Positions 8,195-16,398 of a stretch of 64,000 bases of DNA are shown in pieces. This stretch comes from SKVJ01 sp964578745 (GTDB taxonomy: Bacteria > Chloroflexota > Dehalococcoidia > GIF9 > AB-539-J10), in assembly GCA_964578745.1 (NCBI GenBank), contig CAZODZ010000001.1, positions 36,749-100,748 of the forward strand, given 5' to 3'. The position numbers were made by a program, and so were the translations under genes. The notes under the pieces are model-generated. The model did no database searches. It saw only the letters and a list, made by a program, of their open reading frames with translations, and was not told where the DNA came from. Each line of letters opens with the position of its first letter. Position 1 is the first letter of the stretch.

Positions 8195-9006
8195 GTCGGG
8201 TTGCCTCCAAGTTTCTTGCGTATTGAATCGTAGAAGTATGTTCGTGGCTGCAACCTCAGGAAGAGGGCCTTTAGGTGACTGCTGGTGACTTTCACCGTCT
8301 CGCACGAGTGCACGGGCCTGTCGACCTGTCCATCGAGGCTCAGCACAATGCCATCCCTCGCCTCGAGCGCCAGTTCCACCTCTGTCTGTCCGGCCACTAC
8401 CAGTGCACGGTCGAGGCCAAGGTGACTCGATATCGGCTGAATGACTAGATCAGTGGACTCGGGCATGAGAATAGGCCCCCCCGCTGCCAGGGAATAGCCG
8501 GTACTTCCAGTGGCGGTAGCTACAATGACGCCGTCGGCGCGATAAGTGGTCACGGACTGGCCGTTCAAGTGCAGGGTAATGTTCGCCAGGCGCACCGCCG
8601 TGCAGCGGATGACCGCGTCGTTTAGTGCGAGAAACTCCTCCCCCCCCAGTCTGGCCGATAGCATCGTTCGTTCTTCGGTCCAACCCTCACCGTTCAGGAC
8701 CCGTGCGATGGTCCTTTCAACGGCGCTCTCCTCACTCTCGGTTATGAAACCGAGTTTACCGAGGTTCAGGCCAAGTACGGGCACACTACACGGGGCGGAG
8801 ACGCGCGCAGCGTGCAGTATTGTGCCATCTCCGCCAATGCTCACCAGCAGGTCTGTGCCTGCGATCATGTGTGAAGACTCTGCCTCATCCCATGCAGAGC
8901 ACAGCCACGTCTGCAGTCCTGCGGCCTCCGCTATGTGCCGGACGTATGTGGCAAGGTGGTGCGCCCTCTCCACGTGGGGGCGGTAGAGGATGCCAAGGCG
9001 GTTCAT
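8191..9006 (-). CDS. nadK: NAD kinase
   Basis: NadK phosphorylates NAD to NADP with ATP or polyphosphate. The protein (about 271 aa from ATG 9006) contains the GGDGT motif near residue 59, the NLGKLGF stretch that follows it, and the NAD-binding ATATGSTGYSLAAGGP. An upstream ATG at 9045 is possible, but the N-terminus MNRLGILYRPHV fits the family better. It is the first gene of a three-gene operon with the GNAT and NUDIX genes. Confidence 0.93.
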   Translation of the reverse strand: MNRLGILYRPHVERAHHLATYVRHIAEAAGLQTWLCSAWDEAESSHMIAGTDLLVSIGGDGTILHAARVSAPCSVPVLGLNLGKLGFITESEESAVERTIARVLNGEGWTEERTMLSARLGGEEFLALNDAVIRCTAVRLANITLHLNGQSVTTYRADGVIVATATGSTGYSLAAGGPILMPESTDLVIQPISSHLGLDRALVVAGQTEVELALEARDGIVLSLDGQVDRPVHSCETVKVTSSHLKALFLRLQPRTYFYDSIRKKLGGNPT

Positions 9007-9080
9007 GAGACAGGCAAGTGTAGCATCGGCCCTGTACGTGGTCAAAGGCCGGCAGCTTTTGAGGCTTGATCTCTACCCGA

Positions 9081-10313
9081 CTAGCGCAGTAGCTGTGGTG
9101 CGAACAGAAGTAGCACTCCCAGCACAAGGAGTATGACTCCACCCACGGGCTTGCTGAATCTCGCATAGCGCTGGCCGAGCGATGTGTTGACTGCAAACGC
9201 AGCGGCACCGAAGATGATGAGGTCATCCAGCATGAAGAATGATACGTAGAGGAGAATGTAGAGATAGTATATGGCGGGGGGAAGAGCCGCGAGTGCCAGA
9301 ACCTGTGTGAAAATGGCCGGCAATGCAGCAGAACACACGAATTCGATCGAGTTCACCACGAATGCGAGCGCGATGATAGCGAAAACCGTGGCAATGCTCA
9401 GCGGCGACGCTACGACGTCGTGAATGCGTGACATCGTGCTCTGGCGCGACTCGGCATCTACGACCTCACAGACGATCTGCCCACCAGACTTGATGTAGTC
9501 GTATAGATTGAAGATGCCGGCACCGAGTGCCACCGCACCAATGATGACAGTGACGGGTCTCGAGTATCCGATCAGCAGAAAGGCGTTGAGCCATGCGGTC
9601 ATGAACAGGTAGTAGAGGATGCCTGAGGCAAGCACGAATGAGCCGACGAGCAGCCAGGCTTTTCGACGGTCCTGAAGCACAAACAGGATAGATATCAGGT
9701 AGGCCAGCACCCACATGGCGCAGGGGTTGAATCCGTCAACAAGACCAAGGATGACTGCAAGCACGGGCAGAGAGTAGTCGGAGATGTGAATCGTACCGAA
9801 AACAGGGACATCTATCTGCTCCGACACGTTCTCCTCGGTCGTCTGCTCGGTACCTCCGCAGTCGCCCGCAAGACATTTCACAATTGCCTGCTCGATTGCA
9901 GTGCCGGTCTGCTCGTAGGAAACCCAGCCCACGAACGCCCGCTTGCCCACGATGGTCAGGGGAAAGTCAAGATCTTCCTCACTGATGTTGGTGCCCTCAA
10001 TCAGCTTGAGGAGTACCTGGTACTGAGCGGGATCAGCGCCATCGTGGTAGACGAAGTACACATCCGGATACTTCGCCGCCATGTCCTCGTTGAACGGTTC
10101 CTGGTCCCGGCAGTGGGGACAGCCGGAGTGGTAGAAGAAGTGGACCTCGACTGTGCCCTCTGTCTCTGGGGGAGAGGTGGGCTCCGCGGTTCCATTGCCG
10201 AGCGGCGAACCGACGATAAGAACGACTACTGCTAATGCTGCGAGCACAATGCTCACGTACCGTTTGAACGGTTCATTCCAGATGCCGCGTAGATAATTGA
10301 TAAGAGCATTCAT
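9081..10313 (-). CDS. Thioredoxin-domain/CcdA-like membrane fusion
   Basis: This 410-residue protein begins with a transmembrane anchor (residues 18-36). A thioredoxin-fold domain with a CPHC redox pair near residue 65 follows, and then at least six membrane helices. The membrane part carries GFNPCAMWVL near residue 197 and EFVCSAALPAIF near residue 325. These match the paired cysteines of CcdA/DsbD, which move electrons across the membrane from cytoplasmic thioredoxin. The inferred role is to feed reducing power to an exported thioredoxin-like domain on the same chain. The ATG at 10313 has no clear ribosome binding site. Confidence 0.8.
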   Translation of the reverse strand: MNALINYLRGIWNEPFKRYVSIVLAALAVVVLIVGSPLGNGTAEPTSPPETEGTVEVHFFYHSGCPHCRDQEPFNEDMAAKYPDVYFVYHDGADPAQYQVLLKLIEGTNISEEDLDFPLTIVGKRAFVGWVSYEQTGTAIEQAIVKCLAGDCGGTEQTTEENVSEQIDVPVFGTIHISDYSLPVLAVILGLVDGFNPCAMWVLAYLISILFVLQDRRKAWLLVGSFVLASGILYYLFMTAWLNAFLLIGYSRPVTVIIGAVALGAGIFNLYDYIKSGGQIVCEVVDAESRQSTMSRIHDVVASPLSIATVFAIIALAFVVNSIEFVCSAALPAIFTQVLALAALPPAIYYLYILLYVSFFMLDDLIIFGAAAFAVNTSLGQRYARFSKPVGGVILLVLGVLLLFAPQLLR

Positions 10314-10717
10314 GAGTTACAGGAGGATACGCACCCATGCTGTGGGCGAAGGGCGGGCACAGCATGGGTCTCCAACTACTGCTGCCATCCTGGTTCTACG
10401 TGCTTGTTGACAGCTGCCAACAAGACAAAAAGCTGCAGTTTGACACTGCTCTCAGTCGAGTCTAGTATATGCGAGACCGCGTTTACGAAGCCTACCAGAA
10501 GGGCGGTAGTTACGTCAAAACGCTGTCACGGCATGCATAAGGAGGGCAGGAGGAACGCATCGTTTCTTGTCCGCTGGGCGCAAAAGGCCTCATCGGTATG
10601 GCTTTTCCATTCGTTGTAATATGCAGGCAGGGGACGGTTCGCCCTCCCTGGTGGCTGGCTTGCCTGTTGAGAATGAAGGGGTTGCAGTGCTGACCGTCCC
10701 GTATAGGGTACTCATCC
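10314..10717. other. 404-base intergenic region with a strong hairpin
   Basis: No credible gene is present between the CcdA-like gene and the exported DUF5667-type protein. The region holds the 12-bp inverted repeat at 10333-10369, described separately, and presumably promoters for the two divergent genes. I found no tRNA or repeat. Confidence 0.5.
10333..10369. promoter_or_regulatory. Perfect 12-bp inverted repeat upstream of the CcdA-like gene
   Basis: ACCCATGCTGTG (10333-10344) pairs perfectly with CACAGCATGGGT (10358-10369) across a 13-base loop. It lies 20 bases upstream of the minus-strand start. It could be an mRNA leader hairpin or a protein-binding operator. There is no following T run, so a simple terminator is less likely. 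Confidence 0.4.
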
Positions 10718-12187
10718 ATGGATGATGTCTATTATGGTGTGCTGCGTGTGTGGCACCTTCTGACATCCAACAAGAAGGTGTTTGTTGCAGTTCTTGGGGT
10801 TGTGGTGGTCGTGGCTGCGGTCACAACCGTGGTAGCTGCACCAACGCAGGAGACTGGTGAACTTGTTGCTGAACAAGTCTCGTCTCTTCCTGCCGTGCCT
10901 GACGCCGATGCGCAGATGGTCAACGGCTACGAAAAGCTGACTGTTGGTGATGTGTCCAGTCCTGGAGTATTGCCGTCGTCTCCTTTCTATCCTCTCAAAG
11001 TTGTCGCTCGTGAACTGACGCTCGCGTTTACGTTTGATCCGGTCAGCAAGGCTGAGCGCTATCTGCGCTATGCCAATGAGGACCTTCTTGCGGTGCATGA
11101 GATGTATGACACCAACGAGGTTCTGGCTGCCAGACAGTGCGTTTCTTACGAAGACAACTTTTGGAACAGCATACTGTGGGTGGCAAAGGCTGGACGCGAA
11201 GGGCATGATGTTGGCGGGGCTCTTGCCAGTCTACGCATGTCTCACGACAGTCATAGACTGGTGTTGGCGGATGTGCTTACTGTTGTCGATGACGTGAATG
11301 GCGTGGCGGTGGTGATGGGTGCTGGTGGGGGTGGTCTGCGGGATGCGGTTATTGAAGCTGCCGCCGCGACGAGCGCTGAGCTGGAATTCGCCATTCTGGT
11401 GCTTCAGGGCGAACAGGAGGCGAACAGGTTTCATGCACAACTGCAGAGCGACTTTTCTGTGGCCAACAGGGTCGTCTGGCTCGAGGTCGAAAACCGACTG
11501 GGTTTGCCTGCGGAGCAGGCAATTGCCTTGAGTGCGGCCATCGGTGATGAAGGGACCGGCGCGATTGCAGGTATGCCGATTATCACGAGCATGCATGTGG
11601 ACAACTTCCGTGTTGAACCGGGGCAGTCCTGCACCATCACATGTAATGCAACTGACTTCGAAAATGATCCACTCACGTATCAGTGGCTTGCGACAAAAGG
11701 TGAGGTGCAGGGTGAGGGGCCTGTCGTTACGTGGACCGCTCCAGACGACGTGGGTGAATATCGCATCAGTGTCGTTGTCTCAGATGCCGCAGGCAATCAG
11801 TCCAGTAAGGCAGTAACTGTGGTTGTTGGTGACCCTCAGGAACAGTCGGAGGGTGGCAGCGGTGGGCCATTCTCCATTGAGGAGATGGAAGTCGTTCCCA
11901 TGGGGCACAACCTTCTCAAGCCTCCCACCTTCGGCACCACGCAGTGGACCATATTCAAAGGTCGGGAGGTTGAAATCACCTGCGTCATTGATGGTGACGC
12001 CAGCGGCCTTGAGTATGAATGGACGTGTGATGTTGGCAGTCTCCATGGTGATGGTAGCACGGTGGTATGGGAGGCCCCCGATCATGCCTGTTATGCGCAG
12101 GTGGCGGTGGTGGTGAGTGGTGGCAATGGTGACAGTGAAGAAGAGACACTGACGTTCCGTGTCAGTACATGTGGCACGTGTTTCTAG
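10718..12187 (+). CDS. Exported DUF5667-type protein with Ig/PKD-like repeats
   Basis: The 489-residue protein has an N-terminal membrane/signal segment (VFVAVLGVVVVVAAVTTVVA, about residues 24-43). A helical domain follows with SPFYPLKVVARELTLAFTFD, the hallmark of DUF5667-type exported proteins. Two Ig/PKD-like beta domains follow near residues 285-370 and 400-480; each has a CxIxC or ITC start and a W(T/E)AP strand near the end. The chain ends in STCGTCF, an unusual cysteine-rich tail. The helical domain resembles proteins from Gram-positive bacteria and Chloroflexi. The role is probably at the cell surface; a ligand is unknown. The next gene encodes a lipoprotein with the same repeat type. 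Confidence 0.75.
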   Translation: MDDVYYGVLRVWHLLTSNKKVFVAVLGVVVVVAAVTTVVAAPTQETGELVAEQVSSLPAVPDADAQMVNGYEKLTVGDVSSPGVLPSSPFYPLKVVARELTLAFTFDPVSKAERYLRYANEDLLAVHEMYDTNEVLAARQCVSYEDNFWNSILWVAKAGREGHDVGGALASLRMSHDSHRLVLADVLTVVDDVNGVAVVMGAGGGGLRDAVIEAAAATSAELEFAILVLQGEQEANRFHAQLQSDFSVANRVVWLEVENRLGLPAEQAIALSAAIGDEGTGAIAGMPIITSMHVDNFRVEPGQSCTITCNATDFENDPLTYQWLATKGEVQGEGPVVTWTAPDDVGEYRISVVVSDAAGNQSSKAVTVVVGDPQEQSEGGSGGPFSIEEMEVVPMGHNLLKPPTFGTTQWTIFKGREVEITCVIDGDASGLEYEWTCDVGSLHGDGSTVVWEAPDHACYAQVAVVVSGGNGDSEEETLTFRVSTCGTCF

Positions 12188-12266
12188 TACCGGCAGGTAC
12201 CATATTTCTGCATCGACGACGATGACTTTGCTCACCGGTCAGCGTGAGCAACTAGTAGGGAGTCCT

Positions 12267-13271
12267 GTGCTGCGTTCTGTATCTGTGTGGGTAACTATCG
12301 CTGCTGTTCTGTCACCTGTTGTTGTGGTGACGGGATGTACGGCTGTCGCGGCATCGCATCCTCCAGAAATCGTCAGTCTCACCGCGAAGCAGGATCTTGT
12401 CGCGCCGAAGGACAGCTGTCTCATCGAGTGTATTGCGAAAGACGAGGATGGCGATGAACTGACGTACACCTGGACGGCTGGCAGCGGTACCGTCAACGGC
12501 TATGCTGGTACGGTAGCGTGGACGGCGCCTGAAAACGAGGGTCTCTACAAGATATCAGTCGAAGTCAGCGATGGCTCTGGACTGCCTCCAGCCTCGGCGA
12601 CTGTCACGATACGTGTCAAGAACAACCACTATCCGGTCATTGACGGAATTGGTGCGGATGCTGACTGGGTACGGCCCGGTGAGTCGTGTGTTATCAGGTG
12701 TGTGGCGGACGATGTGGACGGTGATCCCCTCCAGTATAGATGGGAGGCGGATTGTGGGTCGATAGAGTCGTCGACCTCGACGGCAACGTGGACGGCGCCG
12801 GAGTTCGAGGGTACGTGCACCATACGCGTCTATGTGAGTGATGGCTATGGTGGAGAGAGACATGCCTCGACACAGGTTCGGGTGGCCAAGAATGAGCCCC
12901 TGGTTGTGACCGACATGGTTGTTACTGCGTTGGGTGACCCGAGATTTCTGCGAAACTATGACGAGAGATTCAAGATCTACAAAGGCGAAACGTGCACCAT
13001 ATGCTGCGTGGTCAATGAACCTGAGCGCATTACTTCCTACGAGTGGACTGATGATGGAGCCGCGGTAACAGTCTTTCCAACCGGGTCTGAGCGGTTTGTC
13101 TTTGAAGCGCCCAACGTGATCAGGTGGACAGCTCCTCAGGAACGAGGCGAGTATGTCATCACTGTAGTGGCCAGAGACGATGACGGACACTTTGCTGAGA
13201 AGAGCGTAACGTTGAAGGTTGAGACGTGCACGTGTGCTTTCCCATCTGAGGAGCGGCACGCTGAGGAATAG
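12267..13271 (+). CDS. Lipoprotein with three Ig/PKD-like repeats
   Basis: This 334-residue protein is probably anchored to the membrane outer face. The GTG at 12267 was chosen because TAGGGAG precedes it and it gives a clean signal peptide ending in the lipobox VVTGC. Three repeats of about 95 residues follow. Each opens with a cysteine pair (SCLIEC, SCVIRC, TCTICC), has a D(G/V)D-type turn, and closes with a W-T-A-P strand. The chain again ends with closely spaced cysteines (ETCTCAF). The repeats match those of the upstream gene, so the two probably work together or arose by domain duplication. Confidence 0.75.
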   Translation: MLRSVSVWVTIAAVLSPVVVVTGCTAVAASHPPEIVSLTAKQDLVAPKDSCLIECIAKDEDGDELTYTWTAGSGTVNGYAGTVAWTAPENEGLYKISVEVSDGSGLPPASATVTIRVKNNHYPVIDGIGADADWVRPGESCVIRCVADDVDGDPLQYRWEADCGSIESSTSTATWTAPEFEGTCTIRVYVSDGYGGERHASTQVRVAKNEPLVVTDMVVTALGDPRFLRNYDERFKIYKGETCTICCVVNEPERITSYEWTDDGAAVTVFPTGSERFVFEAPNVIRWTAPQERGEYVITVVARDDDGHFAEKSVTLKVETCTCAFPSEERHAEE

Positions 13272-13321
13272 GCTCGGAACGATCACGCATCGGCATAGCC
13301 CGTCTGCGACTGCCAGAAGAA

Positions 13322-13348
13322 AGAGCGGCGACCACTGGTCGCCGCTCT
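13322..13348. terminator. Bidirectional terminator hairpin
   Basis: AGAGCGGCGACC (13322-13333) pairs perfectly with GGTCGCCGCTCT (13337-13348) over a three-base loop. On the minus strand it is followed by TTTCTTCT, serving the CoA-disulfide reductase gene. On the plus strand only GTTTGT follows, serving the lipoprotein gene. It sits between the two converging genes. Confidence 0.85.
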
Positions 13349-13367
13349 GTTTGTACGCACGTTGGGT

Positions 13368-15059
13368 CTAGCTCGTCCTGCAGGATATCGCATACGGCCA
13401 TGCGATGATGCTTCCGTCCAGGAAACATACGTTGGTGAAACCCGCACCTTCCAGGATGCGCTGTGCCTGGTAGGCACGGATGCTCGTGCGACACATCGTC
13501 ACGATCTCGGTATGGCGTGGCAGCGTCTGGACTTCTTCCCGTAGCCTGTTCAGGGGGAGGAGTCTGCACTGCGAGGCCTCAATGTGTGCATCTTCCCATT
13601 CGGGGCTTGAGCGGACGTCAAGTAGTACGAAATCCTCTCCTGCACGTATCCACTCGTTGACCTCGGCGGGGCTGATGCCCTTGGCCAGTCCGGAAAGCTT
13701 ATTCCGGATCACGTTAGCAGCGTTGTGCAGCACGTCCATCGCGCCGTTATACGGCGGTGAGTACGCAAGGTCCAGGTTGGCCAGATCATCCACCGTGCCA
13801 CCCATTGACATAAGTGCGACTAGAACGTCGATGCGTTTGGCTACCTCGCCACGCCCGACTGCCTGCGCCCCGAGTACTTTTCTTGTCTTCCTGTCTGCCA
13901 GCAGTTTCACGGTTATCATCTGGGCGCCGGGATAGTAACTCGCATGGTCAAAACCAGGGGCGAGCGCGGTCACGAGTTCGTAGTTGGTGGCTAGCGGGTC
14001 GCATTCGCACAGGCCTACGCGCGAAACGTTGAGGTCGAAGACCTTCACAATCGTGGTGCCCAGCACTCCAGGGAACGTATCGGCGCCGCCGGTGACGTTT
14101 GTACCGATGATGCGGCCATGCTTGTTGGCAGTGGAGCCCATGGGAGCCAGTACCCTGGCGCCGGAAACACGGTGCATGTTCTCGACGCAGTCCCCGCCTG
14201 CGTATATGTCGGGATCGCTTGTCTGCATGTACTCGTTGACCGAGATGCCACCCGTTGGACCGATTTCAAGGCCAGCCTGACGCGCGAGTTCGACGTTGGG
14301 CCGCGCGCCGAGTGCCAGTACGACCAGGTCAGCTTTCAGCTTGCTTTTCTCAGTCACTGCCTTGCGCACGTGTCCTGAGGAATCACCTTCAAGAGAGACA
14401 ATACGTTGCCCCAGCCTGAGGTCTATTCCTTTCTCGACCAGTTCCTGCTCGACATGGCTGGCCATCTCGCTGTCAAGCAGCGCCGGAAGTACGCGGTCGA
14501 GAGCCTCGACAACGCTAACCTGAAGACCTCGTGCTTGCAATGCTTCGGCCGTCTCTATGCCGATGAGGCCTGCGCCGACTACCACTGCGTGGCTCGGGGT
14601 GGATGAAGCTATCTCTTCAAGTATGGCATTCGCATCTGCGATTTTTGTAAGCGTGAATACTCCTTTGAGATCGCGGCCCTTCAGCCCCGATGGCACGAAA
14701 GGATTTGCTCCTGTCGCGATTACGAGCTTGTCGTATGGCACTCTTGATGTCGTACCCCGCTTGAGGTCCTGCAGCTCCAACTCGTGTGCCGCCCGGTCGA
14801 TGGACGCTGCCCGTGTCCCGAGCTGGACTTCGATGTCCATCACTTCTTTGAAGTACTGGGGTCCGCGAATGAGAAGCGCGCTATCCTTCTTGATTGCGCC
14901 ACCGACGTAGTAGGGGAGGCCACATGATCCCTCAGAGACAGTCTCTCCCTGTTCAATCACGACTATCTTGGCGTGGGGGTCGCAGCGGCGGGCTCGGGCC
15001 GCCGCCTTCGGGCCACATGCCATTCCGCCAACGACGACTATCCGATTCTGCCTTTCCAT
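13368..15059 (-). CDS. CoA-disulfide reductase-type flavoprotein with C-terminal rhodanese domain
   Basis: The 563-residue protein joins an NAD(P)H-dependent disulfide reductase (residues 1-450) to a rhodanese domain (about 465-560). VVVGGMACGPKAAARAR binds FAD. SCGLPYYVGG carries the single redox cysteine used by CoA-disulfide reductases and NADH peroxidases. VVVGAGLIGIETAE binds the nicotinamide cofactor. The rhodanese domain holds LLDVRSSPEWEDAHI and an active-site loop starting CRTSIRAY. Relatives reduce CoA-disulfides, polysulfide or elemental sulfur. The partner gene directly upstream is a NifU-domain protein, and an Mbh hydrogenase operon is close by, so sulfur-species reduction or thiol homeostasis is likely. 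Confidence 0.88.
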   Translation of the reverse strand: MERQNRIVVVGGMACGPKAAARARRCDPHAKIVVIEQGETVSEGSCGLPYYVGGAIKKDSALLIRGPQYFKEVMDIEVQLGTRAASIDRAAHELELQDLKRGTTSRVPYDKLVIATGANPFVPSGLKGRDLKGVFTLTKIADANAILEEIASSTPSHAVVVGAGLIGIETAEALQARGLQVSVVEALDRVLPALLDSEMASHVEQELVEKGIDLRLGQRIVSLEGDSSGHVRKAVTEKSKLKADLVVLALGARPNVELARQAGLEIGPTGGISVNEYMQTSDPDIYAGGDCVENMHRVSGARVLAPMGSTANKHGRIIGTNVTGGADTFPGVLGTTIVKVFDLNVSRVGLCECDPLATNYELVTALAPGFDHASYYPGAQMITVKLLADRKTRKVLGAQAVGRGEVAKRIDVLVALMSMGGTVDDLANLDLAYSPPYNGAMDVLHNAANVIRNKLSGLAKGISPAEVNEWIRAGEDFVLLDVRSSPEWEDAHIEASQCRLLPLNRLREEVQTLPRHTEIVTMCRTSIRAYQAQRILEGAGFTNVCFLDGSIIAWPYAISCRTS

Positions 15060-15062
15060 AGT

Positions 15063-15284
15063 CTAGACTGTGACAACCTCCTTGACTTCTGGTATCCGCT
15101 GCTTGAGCACTTTCTCAACGCCAAAGCGGAGTGTCATCGTGGCCATGGGGCAGGAGCCACACGCGCCCGTGAGGCGTACCTTTACAGTGCCGTCCTCGAC
15201 GTCGATAAGCTCTACGTCCCCGCCGTCGGCCTGCAGTACCGGCCGGATTTCACTGAGAGCAGCTTCAACCTTGTCACGTATCAT
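15063..15284 (-). CDS. NifU C-terminal-domain Fe-S scaffold protein
   Basis: This 73-residue protein is the NifU/Nfu C-terminal domain that carries and transfers a [4Fe-4S] cluster. LQADGGDVELIDVEDG and TGACGSCPMATMTL contain the CxxC ligands. The ATG at 15284 follows AGGAGG with a spacing of about ten bases; the longer frame is unsupported. It ends three bases before the CoA-disulfide reductase gene, so the two form an operon. Confidence 0.9.
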   Translation of the reverse strand: MIRDKVEAALSEIRPVLQADGGDVELIDVEDGTVKVRLTGACGSCPMATMTLRFGVEKVLKQRIPEVKEVVTV

Positions 15285-15497
15285 TTGTTGGGTGTCCTCC
15301 TGAATCAATTGTCCGCCATGGAAGCTGTAACAAGACAGCTCACGGGGATGGACGCTTCGGTGGGGTCTCAACGGTGATGTCAACCGGTGGTTCCGAATAG
15401 TTATCGATTGGGGAATTGTCGCAAGCCAGAGCCCCCTTGTCAACGGTTCAGACAGACGGCTTGGTCTTCTGCTGTGACTGGCTGTACCATACCTGTG

Positions 15498-16004
15498 ATG
15501 GACGATACCGGGGCGGTTGCTACACTTGTGCTGGGCGTCGGCAATGTCTTGAAGGGTGATGATGGCGTCGGGGCCTATGTAGTTGCGTGCCTTCTTGAGG
15601 CGATAAGCGGGAAGGAATCATCCCGTCGCATATACGCTCTTGACTGCGGTACAGTCCCTGAGAACTATACGTCCGTGGTGCGAAGGTTGGGGCCTGGCCG
15701 CGTCGTCATTGTGGATGCCGCTGACATGGCGCTTGACGCCGGGAGTGTCCGCATTGTCCCCAAGGGACGCGTAGGAGCACTCGGTCTTTCCACTCACAGT
15801 ATGCCGTTATCACTCTTCATGGACTATATTGAAGGGCTTGTACCTGAAGTCGTGCTCGTAGGTATACAGCCGCAGAGCATGCGACTCGCTGGACAAATGT
15901 CCGAACAGGTGCGGGCAGCTGGCGAGCAGCTGGCGGCACTTATTTATGAGGACAGGCTGTGTGAAGTGCCGCAACTGTCGGCGGGCTTACTCCGTGACAA
16001 CTAG
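15498..16004 (+). CDS. [NiFe]-hydrogenase maturation endopeptidase (HycI-like)
   Basis: The 168-residue peptidase removes the C-terminal extension of the hydrogenase large subunit after nickel insertion. GVGNVLKGDDGVG near residue 18, VIVDAADM near residue 70 and STHSMPLSLFMDYI near residue 97 supply the acidic and His nickel-binding residues of the M52 family; the last stretch resembles HycI. The start at 15498 gives the usual N-terminus. Its 3' end overlaps mbhN by 18 bases in convergent orientation. MbhL in this window has a matching 37-residue C-terminal tail, so it is the likely substrate. Confidence 0.9.
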   Translation: MDDTGAVATLVLGVGNVLKGDDGVGAYVVACLLEAISGKESSRRIYALDCGTVPENYTSVVRRLGPGRVVIVDAADMALDAGSVRIVPKGRVGALGLSTHSMPLSLFMDYIEGLVPEVVLVGIQPQSMRLAGQMSEQVRAAGEQLAALIYEDRLCEVPQLSAGLLRDN

Positions 16005-16385
16005 GTTGGGTGAGTGCTTGTCACTGTCTGCCAACAGGAACTCGTCAGACATTGCAATGGCATCGACGGGACACACATCTGCACACTGCGCACAGAAGCA
16101 GCAACGGGTGATGAAGAACTTGACCTTCTTCTCTTCAGGAATGAACTCAATCGCTTTCCCAGGACAGACCCTTATGCACAGCTGGCAGCCTATGCACTTC
16201 TCCCGGTCATATGCAATCTTGCCTCGGAAGCCTGGTGGTATCGGCACAGGGGGATTGGCTGTCACACGCCTGTGTTGTATCGCCTCCAGGAAAGCTGTTG
16301 CCGATTTGGGTGCGTGAGTCGCGGGAAAGCAGTTGGTTGCCGGTCGTCTGAGCAACTGCCGCATCAGTATCTTGAGTATCGTCAT
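15987..16385 (-). CDS. mbhN: Membrane-bound hydrogenase ferredoxin subunit MbhN (NuoI-like)
   Basis: MbhN passes electrons from reduced ferredoxin to the MbhJ cluster. The 132-residue protein has two [4Fe-4S] motifs, CIGCQLCIRVCPG near residue 64 and CCFCAQCADVCP near residue 94, as in NuoI/HycF. The N-terminal segment is basic and amphipathic. It is the last gene of the 14-gene operon and starts 13 bases after mbhM. The C-terminus overlaps the maturation protease gene on the other strand. Confidence 0.9.
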   Translation of the reverse strand: MTILKILMRQLLRRPATNCFPATHAPKSATAFLEAIQHRRVTANPPVPIPPGFRGKIAYDREKCIGCQLCIRVCPGKAIEFIPEEKKVKFFITRCCFCAQCADVCPVDAIAMSDEFLLADSDKHSPNLVVTE

Positions 16386-16398
16386 TGTTCAGTCACGC

